Made by a program: the position numbers and the translations under genes. A stretch of DNA of 6,764 nt, taken from contig CAMPJF010000056.1 of the NCBI GenBank assembly GCA_946886725.1, positions 1 to 6,764 on the forward strand, read 5' to 3'. A model generated the notes under the pieces. It saw only the letters and a list, made by a program, of their open reading frames with translations, was not told the origin of the DNA and did no database searches. Source of the DNA: an uncultured Candidatus Saccharibacteria bacterium. Its GTDB lineage: Bacteria; Patescibacteria; Saccharimonadia; Saccharimonadales; UBA6022. Below are positions 1 to 4,500 of this stretch, piece after piece (the stretch's first letter is position 1; each line of letters begins with the position of its first letter).

Positions 1-1
1 T

Positions 2-511
2 CTCTCTGTTGCTGAAGAAGAGAAAGGACATATGCGAATGTTGCTTGCGATGCCGCTCAGCCGAATATATATCTTATTAAACAAGTGGCTGGCCATTGTG
101 GTTATCGGCTTTATGACGATAGCAGCTGTTATCGTTGGGATGGCTATAGGATTATTGGTCATTAACGAGTCTCTGGGCATTGATGTTATTGCCAGACTAG
201 GCGCGATGACTTGGCTATTGACCGTTTGCTTGGCGACTATTGTATTTTGTATTGGCATGGCGACCGGCAGACGCGGCATAACGATGGGGGTTGGGGTGAT
301 CGTCGCCGTCGGTAGTTTCATTTTGACGACGTTCGCAAAATCCGTTGACTGGTTAGAGACATACGAGGCCATCTCGTTACTCCATTATTTCCCTGCGGTA
401 ACGATTGCCAAGTCGGAAATTGTATTAACAGACGTGCTTGTGTATGGTGCAATTATCATCTTAATGCTTTTCGCTAGCGCGTTACTTTTCCGACGCCGCG
501 ACGTTCGCTAG
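2..511 (+). CDS. ABC-2 type transporter permease, C-terminal part (5' end outside window)
   Basis: The reading frame is open from base 2, so the ATG at 32 is internal and about 169 C-terminal residues are visible. The first visible residues, LSVAEEEKGHMRMLLAMPLS followed by R and then a K six residues later, match the cytoplasmic loop typical of ABC-2 permeases: an acidic EEE-(K/R)-G stretch, then LL..P(L/V)SR...K. About four or five hydrophobic segments follow (roughly WLAIVVIGFMTIAAVIVGMA, the MTWLLTVCLATIVFCIG region, the GVIVAVGSFIL region, and a last helix before the stop). The LLHYFPA region sits where the family usually has an SPFHYY-like segment. The protein ends in FRRRD, the usual basic cytoplasmic tail. 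In this family the permease pairs with an ABC ATPase to export a drug, lipid or peptide; the substrate cannot be told. The ATPase gene is probably upstream, outside the window. No U-tract terminator follows on this strand. Confidence 0.82.
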   Translation, partial: LSVAEEEKGHMRMLLAMPLSRIYILLNKWLAIVVIGFMTIAAVIVGMAIGLLVINESLGIDVIARLGAMTWLLTVCLATIVFCIGMATGRRGITMGVGVIVAVGSFILTTFAKSVDWLETYEAISLLHYFPAVTIAKSEIVLTDVLVYGAIIILMLFASALLFRRRDVR

Positions 512-514
512 TAC

Positions 515-542
515 AAAATAAAAAAGCACCCCATGAGAGTGC
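515..542 (-). terminator. Rho-independent terminator for the minus-strand gene
   Basis: Read on the minus strand, GCACTC-TCATG-GGGTGC forms a 6-bp stem with a 5-base loop, followed at once by TTTTTTATTTTG. One of the six pairs is G-U on the minus-strand RNA but would be a C-A mismatch on the plus-strand RNA, and the plus side has no T-tract. The terminator therefore serves the leftward gene ending at 668 and not the ABC permease. Confidence 0.75.
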
Positions 543-568
543 GTCAAAGTATGCTTGTGAATTGATGA

Positions 569-630
569 GGGCGGATGCATCTGGATATCAACAGCTGCTG
601 TCGCAGTGGATATTCAGATGCATCCGCACC
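569..630. repeat. Long inverted repeat / hairpin in the 3' region of the minus-strand gene
   Basis: Bases 571-589 and 609-627 are complementary over 19 bp with one G-U type position. Two more G-C pairs (569-570 with 629-630) form across a bulged A at 628. The 19-base loop can itself fold: CTGC (595-598) pairs with GCAG (603-606) around TGTC. Each arm contains the self-complementary octamer GATGCATC (574-581 and 617-624), and GATATC and CAGCTG are also palindromic, so DNA cruciforms are possible too. It lies between the stop codon at 668 and the minus-strand terminator, so the 3' region of that transcript would carry it. There is no U-tract on either side, so it is not a simple terminator. It could be an RNA-stabilising hairpin, a small-RNA body or a short mobile palindrome; no second copy is seen here. 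Confidence 0.85.
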
Positions 631-667
631 ACGGTATCGGATAGTTACGGCCGGTCGGCAGGTGAGA

Positions 668-1096
668 TTAAAAGGTATTTTCCCACCAAGTTTGAACCGG
701 ACCCCAAAGGAGTCTTGCTCCATCGGCGATCGTAGTAAGAAACTGCCGAATAAACGACTCCTGCGGGAGGGAGGAGACAATCGAGGCGAGGATAACGCCA
801 AATACGATAGCGGCAACCAAGCCGCCGATCGTTGCGCCTCTTCCATTTGCTCCCATGGACACGAGCGATCCCACAAAAAGGGTCAGGAACGCAAGCGCAA
901 GCGCTTGTTCGAATCCAACGATAGGTAGCGCCCAGAAAAACAAAAGCACACCAATCGACCCTAGAACGATGGCGACGATTCTGACAGAAAATTTTGGCGT
1001 GAGGCCGTCCTTCTTCCTGTCGCCGTTGATGAGGATGCTGCTGATAAAAATCGCTATTCCACCTATGAGGGCTTGGACCCAGTTAATATCTTGCAT
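668..1096 (-). CDS. Hypothetical four-helix membrane protein
   Basis: This 142-residue protein is not one I recognise. Four hydrophobic stretches suit transmembrane helices at about residues 7-23, 38-60, 63-82 and 88-110, joined by short polar loops (NGDRKKDG around 24-31, GANGRG around 82-87). A soluble C-terminal tail of about 30 residues is rich in Trp (W131, W137, W138). No catalytic motif is visible, and the glycine-rich helices would suit packing in a small integral membrane protein. The ATG at 1096 is supported by AAGGTGG a few bases upstream on the minus strand. It is a convergent neighbour of the ABC permease and divergent from pnp. It has its own terminator at 515-542 and a candidate extended -10 promoter at 1173-1181. 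The opposite strand also holds overlapping ORFs, but the hydrophobic pattern, SD and terminator all favour this strand. Function unknown. Confidence 0.78.
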   Translation of the reverse strand: MQDINWVQALIGGIAIFISSILINGDRKKDGLTPKFSVRIVAIVLGSIGVLLFFWALPIVGFEQALALAFLTLFVGSLVSMGANGRGATIGGLVAAIVFGVILASIVSSLPQESFIRQFLTTIADGARLLWGPVQTWWENTF

Positions 1097-1172
1097 AATC
1101 CACCTTTTTAACGTGCGCGTAGGAACGATTCCGACACATATATCTAACCACCAAACATATTAACTTGCAAGT

Positions 1173-1200
1173 ATTATGACACGAAAGACAGGCATGACGA
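1173..1200 (-). promoter_or_regulatory. Candidate promoter for the minus-strand membrane-protein gene
   Basis: Read on the minus strand, TGTCATAAT (1173-1181) resembles an extended -10 element (TG-n-TATAAT with one mismatch). A weak -35-like TCGTCA (1195-1200) lies 16 bases upstream. The predicted start near 1166 would give a leader of about 70 bases before the ATG at 1096. The -35 region overlaps the region where the divergent pnp promoter would have its own. This is a motif-based inference; the -35 match is only partial. Confidence 0.4.
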
Positions 1201-1213
1201 GTGGATAGTAGGG

Positions 1214-1219
1214 TATAAT
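1214..1219 (+). promoter_or_regulatory. Candidate -10 element for pnp
   Basis: A perfect TATAAT sits 126 bases before the pnp start codon. No convincing TTGACA-like -35 is present 16-18 bases upstream (the 1191-1196 region reads GGCATG), and there is no extended -10 TG. The promoter would be -10 driven or would need an activator. Predicted transcription start is near 1226, giving a leader of about 120 bases. Confidence 0.5.
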
Positions 1220-1232
1220 AGATCTAACGCTC

Positions 1233-1246
1233 ACCGCACAGGCGGT
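1233..1246 (+). other. Small hairpin at the 5' end of the predicted pnp leader
   Basis: ACCGC (1233-1237) and GCGGT (1242-1246) form a perfect 5-bp stem around ACAG, just after the predicted transcription start. A second possible pairing, TGCAC (1285-1289) with GTGCA (1324-1328), lies close to the ribosome binding site AAGGAGGG (1333-1340). PNPase genes in enterobacteria are autoregulated through a leader stem-loop, but nothing here shows that the same mechanism applies. Confidence 0.35.
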
Positions 1247-1345
1247 CTAAGTGGTGGATACAGTATTTCTAAGCCTAGAAAATCTGCACCCGTTACTTAT
1301 TCGCCAATTCAAATCAAAGGTGAGTGCAAAAGAAGGAGGGCATTT

Positions 1346-3466
1346 ATGTCTACTATTAACCCAACCGGTAAGGAAATTATTTCTGTTACCGCTGATCTTT
1401 GTGGTAAGCCACTAAAACTAGAAGTGAATCGCGTCGGATTCCGCACGAGCGCATCAGTCCTGGTGACTTACGGTGAAACCGTCGTGCTCGGTACTGCTAT
1501 GGTCAGCAAAAAATCAATTAGCGGCATGGATTATTTCCCGTTGTCGATTGACTACGAAGAAAAGTTTTATGCAGCGGGCAAGATTAGTGGCAGTCGCTTC
1601 ATCAAGCGCGAAGGTCGCCCTAGTGACGAAGCGATCTTGATTGGCCGCTTGATCGATCGTCCGATTCGTCCGCTATTTCCTAAAGGCTACCGCCAAGAAG
1701 TCCAAACGGTTGCAACCGTCCTTTCGATGGATCCAAACTTCCGTCCCGACATGATTGCAATGATCGCCGCATCCGCCGCGCTTAGCCTGACAGGCGCACC
1801 GTTTGACGGTCCTGTTGCTGGTCTGCGTGTTTCGCATGTCAACGGTGAATTCAAAGCTTTTGCAACACCTGAAGAGCGCGACGCTAGCGACCTTGATCTT
1901 GTGGTTGCAGGTATCGAAGGTGGTATTACGATGGTCGAAGCTGGCGCAAATCAAGTCAGCGAAGATCTTGTTGCCGATGCGCTTGCTTGGGCGTTCGATC
2001 AGTACCAGCCAGCAATCGCTTTGCAAAAAGAGCTAGTCGAGAAAGTCGGCGTTACCGCACTTGAGTATGAATTAATTTTGCCTAACGAAGAATTTCAGAC
2101 GGTTGTCGATGAGTGGATGGCTGACAAATTAGGTGAAGACCTTCGCAAGCCATACCCAGAGCGTAACGAGCTGGTGTCGACCCTCCGTGATCAATTCCAC
2201 GATGCCATGGCTGAAAAGTTCGGTGCTGACGACTATAAAGAACTCCGTAGTGAATACGACGAAGCCTTTACGATGGCGCTACATAAAGACGTTCGCCGTG
2301 GTATTGTCGAGCATAACTTACGTCCAGACGGCCGCCAGCTTGATGAAATCCGCCAGCTGAGCTCTGAAATTGGCATCTTGCCACGCACACACGGGTCATC
2401 GCTATTTACGCGTGGCGTCACCCAGGGATTGAACGTTGTGACGCTTGCGCCGCTTAGCTACGCGCAGATGATTGATACAATGGAAGTAAACGACGGTGAG
2501 CGCCGCTACATGCACCATTACAACGCCCCAGGTTATACGGTCGGTGAAGTGCGTCGCCTTGGTTCGCCGGGCCGCCGTGAAATCGGTCACGGCTATCTAG
2601 CCGAACGTGCTGTCATGCCAGTTCTGCCAACCGAAGAAGAATTCCCCTATGCTATTCGCTCGGTGACTGAAATTATGAGTCAGAACGGTTCGACTTCGAT
2701 GGCAGCGACATGTAGTTCGGTTCTTGCACTAATGGATGCCGGTGTGCCACTCAAAGCGCCTGTATCTGGTATTGCGATGGGATTGATGATGGATGGTGAT
2801 ACGCCGTACGTATTATCTGACATTGCTGATGCCGAAGATTTCGCAGGTGATATGGACTTCAAGGTGACGGGTACCGAAAAGGGTATTACGGCGATCCAGA
2901 TGGACATGAAAGTTCATGGCCTGCCGGTTGAAATCCTTCGCCAGGCACTTACCAAGGCAAAACCGGGTCGCGCACATATCCTTGCGCATATGTTGACGAC
3001 AATTGCTGCGCCAAAACCAACCCTGAGTCCATACGCGCCGCGTATCGAAAAGATCAAGATCAACCCTGACAAGATCGGTGCGGTTATCGGCAAGGGTGGT
3101 GAAGTCATCAATAAAATCACTGCAGAAACTGGTGCGCAGATCGACATAAAGGAAGATGGTTTGATTACTGTTGCCGCCAGCGATACGAGCAATATCGAAA
3201 AAGCGATCAACTGGATCAAATCCTTGACTGAAGAGCCAGAGGTCGGCAAGATTTACGAAGGTAAAGTGGTTAGTATTAAAGACTTCGGTGCTTTTATTAA
3301 CATCATGCCAGGGATTGACGGAATGGTCCATATTAGCGAGCTTTCAAACGAGCGGGTTGAAAAGGTGGAAGATGTTCTGCACGAAGGCCAGATCCTGCCA
3401 GTTAAACTTGTCGGTATCGACGAGCGCGGCCGACTAAGTCTCAGTATTCGCAACATCGAATCATAG
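1346..3466 (+). CDS. pnp: Polyribonucleotide nucleotidyltransferase (PNPase)
   Basis: PNPase degrades RNA 3'-to-5' by phosphorolysis, releasing nucleoside diphosphates, and can run in reverse to add 3' tails. It works as a cytoplasmic ring trimer. At 706 residues the protein has the usual length and full domain order: first RNase PH domain (about 12-150, with GSRFIKREGRPSDEA at 82-96 in the RNA-contacting loop), an alpha-helical linker (about 240-320), second RNase PH domain (about 325-555), KH domain (about 565-615, GKGG at 582-585), and S1 domain (about 632-702, from GKIYEGKVV to RLSLSIR). The catalytic acid/metal residues of the second core are kept: D498, D504 and K506, in the GDMDFKVTG context. 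The ATG at 1346 is preceded by AAGGAGGG at 5 bases. A candidate promoter lies at 1214. rpsO, the common partner of pnp, is not immediately upstream. Downstream there is no U-tract terminator before the small ORF at 3544, so read-through is likely. Confidence 0.99.
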   Translation: MSTINPTGKEIISVTADLCGKPLKLEVNRVGFRTSASVLVTYGETVVLGTAMVSKKSISGMDYFPLSIDYEEKFYAAGKISGSRFIKREGRPSDEAILIGRLIDRPIRPLFPKGYRQEVQTVATVLSMDPNFRPDMIAMIAASAALSLTGAPFDGPVAGLRVSHVNGEFKAFATPEERDASDLDLVVAGIEGGITMVEAGANQVSEDLVADALAWAFDQYQPAIALQKELVEKVGVTALEYELILPNEEFQTVVDEWMADKLGEDLRKPYPERNELVSTLRDQFHDAMAEKFGADDYKELRSEYDEAFTMALHKDVRRGIVEHNLRPDGRQLDEIRQLSSEIGILPRTHGSSLFTRGVTQGLNVVTLAPLSYAQMIDTMEVNDGERRYMHHYNAPGYTVGEVRRLGSPGRREIGHGYLAERAVMPVLPTEEEFPYAIRSVTEIMSQNGSTSMAATCSSVLALMDAGVPLKAPVSGIAMGLMMDGDTPYVLSDIADAEDFAGDMDFKVTGTEKGITAIQMDMKVHGLPVEILRQALTKAKPGRAHILAHMLTTIAAPKPTLSPYAPRIEKIKINPDKIGAVIGKGGEVINKITAETGAQIDIKEDGLITVAASDTSNIEKAINWIKSLTEEPEVGKIYEGKVVSIKDFGAFINIMPGIDGMVHISELSNERVEKVEDVLHEGQILPVKLVGIDERGRLSLSIRNIES

Positions 3467-3479
3467 ATCGCGGTAAACT

Positions 3480-3550
3480 GTAACATACATTACGGCCTCC
3501 CTTCGCAAAGTCACGTACTATAAAAGCGGCAAGGAGGCCGTTTATGTTAC
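3480..3550 (+). promoter_or_regulatory. Hairpin that sequesters the SD and start codon of the small ORF
   Basis: ACGGCCTCC (3492-3500) is perfectly complementary to GGAGGCCGT (3533-3541). The stem continues beyond a 3-base bulge and one mismatch with GTAACATA (3480-3487) pairing to TATGTTAC (3543-3550). The right arm contains most of the SD AAGGAGG (3531-3537) and the whole ATG (3544-3546), so both would be hidden in the folded RNA. TT (3502-3503) may pair with AA (3531-3532) across a bulged C. The roughly 32-base loop holds TATAAA (3519-3524). If that is a -10 element, a transcript starting near 3531 would lack the left arm and be free to translate, while read-through from pnp would be folded shut. 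It could alternatively act as a weak terminator or 3'-end stabiliser of pnp mRNA, but only a poor T-run follows. Confidence 0.7.
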
Positions 3551-3645
3551 CAAAATTACTTCGTTCAACTATTTTTCTCAGTATTGTCCGTTGGGTTATC
3601 CCAAAAATTTGGGCACAGATCAAAAAACGTCGCGCCATGAAGTGA
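3544..3645 (+). CDS. Small cationic hydrophobic peptide, 33 residues
   Basis: The frame ATG TTA CCA ... AAG TGA encodes 33 residues and is preceded by a perfect SD, AAGGAGG, at 6 bases. The sequence starts MLPKLLRSTIFLSIVRWVIP and continues with a KIWAQIKKRR-type basic tail. It has nine Lys/Arg (4, 7, 16, 21, 27-30, 33) and no acidic residue, with two Trp (17, 23) and a hydrophobic stretch from about 5 to 24. This pattern suits a short membrane-associated helix with a cytoplasmic basic end. Similar size and character are seen in type I toxins, leaderless bacteriocins and small membrane regulators; I recognise no specific family. It lies 77 bases after pnp and 14 bases before the glycosylase gene, probably on the same transcript. 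Its SD and start codon are buried in the 3480-3550 hairpin. Whether it is translated is inferred from the SD and composition only. Confidence 0.62.
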   Translation: MLPKLLRSTIFLSIVRWVIPKIWAQIKKRRAMK

Positions 3646-3654
3646 TATTCTAAT

Positions 3655-3662
3655 AGGAGATG
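3655..3662 (+). promoter_or_regulatory. Abutting SD and start codon of the glycosylase gene
   Basis: AGGAG (3655-3659) directly touches the ATG at 3660, with no spacer. A TAG at 3654-3656 closes the frame upstream, and no ATG, GTG or TTG occurs in the next 20 or so codons, so 3660 is the only reasonable start. A second ATG at 3664, at better spacing from the SD, is in another frame and reads ATG ACG TAA. Initiation at 3660 is probably inefficient or coupled to the small ORF that ends at 3645. Confidence 0.55.
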
Positions 3663-4241
3663 AATGACGTAAAACAAGCGCACCTCGACCAACTACGGAC
3701 AGACATCCTTGAACGGAATGTCTGCGCTGATCTTGTGCAACAGGCAACACAGCTAGTTATGGGTGATGGTAATCTGGACGCGGACATCGTTTTTATTGGG
3801 GAAGCACCAGGCAAGAAGGAAGATGAGTCGGGGCTCCCGTTCGTCGGGGCTTCTGGCAAATTTCTAAATGAGATGCTCGCGCAGGCGGGGTTGCAGCGTA
3901 GCGACGTCTATATTACAAATGTCGTCAAATACCGACCACCTAATAATCGCGACCCAAAACCATCTGAAAAGCAGGCATTTATGCCGTATTTACTAAAGCA
4001 GTTAGAGATTATCAAACCTAAAGTAGTGATTACGCTAGGTAGCCATAGTATGGAATATTTTTTGCCGGGTAAGATCATTGGCGATATTCACGGCCAGCCG
4101 CACGAGGTTGAAATTGATGGCGATGCGCTCATGATCATCCCTCTCTATCATCCAGCGGCGGCATTGTATAACGGCAGCTTACGAGCGACATTGATTGAAG
4201 ATTTCGTGCGGGTCCCGGAAATAATCGCCAGCCGGTCTTAG
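3660..4241 (+). CDS. udg: Family-4-type uracil-DNA glycosylase lacking Fe-S cysteines
   Basis: The protein (193 residues, usual family length) would remove uracil from DNA to start base-excision repair. Motif 1 is GEAPGKKED (47-55), with E48 in the family-4 catalytic position, followed by the family signature GLPFVGASG (58-66). Motif 2 is HPAAAL (164-169). N87-V88-V89-K90 and RPPNNRDP (92-99) fit the conserved middle section. Family 4 enzymes normally bind a 4Fe-4S cluster through four cysteines: an N-terminal C-x2-C pair and two in the NVVKC...C region. Here the latter positions are Y91 and F107, and the N-terminus has one Cys (C22), the only one in the protein. A cluster cannot be coordinated in the usual way. 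The insertion that marks UdgX is not seen. The start has an unusual SD (see 3655-3662). The gene follows the small ORF and precedes the rnj promoter. Activity is inferred from motifs. Confidence 0.92.
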   Translation: MNDVKQAHLDQLRTDILERNVCADLVQQATQLVMGDGNLDADIVFIGEAPGKKEDESGLPFVGASGKFLNEMLAQAGLQRSDVYITNVVKYRPPNNRDPKPSEKQAFMPYLLKQLEIIKPKVVITLGSHSMEYFLPGKIIGDIHGQPHEVEIDGDALMIIPLYHPAAALYNGSLRATLIEDFVRVPEIIASRS

Positions 4242-4261
4242 TGGGTTGATGCGACTAATTA

Positions 4262-4290
4262 TTGACAAATCATAGCTTTAGATGTATTAT
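4262..4290 (+). promoter_or_regulatory. Strong sigma70-type promoter for rnj
   Basis: TTGACA (4262-4267), a 17-base spacer and TATTAT (4285-4290) give a near-consensus promoter, with a perfect -35 and five of six bases at -10. Predicted transcription start is near 4297, about 200 bases before the RNase J start codon. It lies 20 bases after the glycosylase stop codon, so rnj can be transcribed independently of the upstream genes. Confidence 0.82.
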
Positions 4291-4296
4291 TTGTAT

Positions 4297-4500
4297 AAGT
4301 TTGAGTGAACGCTAGGGCGTACACTACTGTCTAACGGGCGATTTTCCCACCATTGCTCTTTCATTCTGTCCTTGCTACAATAGGAACACTTATCGAAGAG
4401 GGAACGACGGATTTATACGACCATGCAGCCGCCCTCAACTCGTATTTTATTTTTTATGCAATATCATTTATTCCAATAAACAAAAGGAGAACATACATAT
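4297..4500 (+). other. Long 5' leader of rnj with possible alternative pairings
   Basis: No convincing gene lies in this stretch of about 200 bases. ACGC (4309-4312) and GCGT (4317-4320) form a small hairpin. The segment CCGCCCTC (4429-4436) can pair in three exclusive ways: with AGGGCG (4314-4319), with GGGCG (4336-4340), or with GAGGG plus CGG (4398-4402 and 4408-4410). The last option is followed after a few bases by the T-rich run TATTTTATTTTTTATG (4443-4457), giving an attenuator-like look, though the U-tract starts late. The SD AAAGGAG (4483-4489) is 11 bases from the ATG, rather far. Short frames here (for example ATG at 4423 to TAA at 4479) lack an SD. Regulation by the leader is an inference. 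Confidence 0.4.

Noticed and set aside
575..928. Plus-strand frame opposite the 142-residue membrane protein
   Set aside because: Its product is polar with scattered Cys and Arg and no SD, and it runs through the hairpin; the minus frame has an SD, a clear transmembrane pattern and a terminator.
1251..1415. GTG-initiated frame of 54 codons running from the pnp leader into pnp, with AGGCGG upstream
   Set aside because: The SD-like AGGCGG is part of the 1233-1246 hairpin, the frame overlaps the strongly supported pnp start, and the product resembles no protein I know.
2813..3331. Minus-strand frame of 172 codons inside pnp
   Set aside because: It lies antisense to the conserved catalytic, KH and S1 regions of pnp; long antisense frames are expected opposite biased codon use, and no SD or promoter supports it.
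3492..3550. Hairpin after pnp read as an ordinary terminator
   Set aside because: The loop is about 32 bases and only TTTATGTT follows, not a U-tract; overlap with a perfect SD and ATG makes a translation-control role a better explanation.
4423..4479. 18-residue leader-peptide frame before rnj
   Set aside because: There is no SD before the ATG, and the peptide has no run of one amino acid that would suggest attenuation by starvation.
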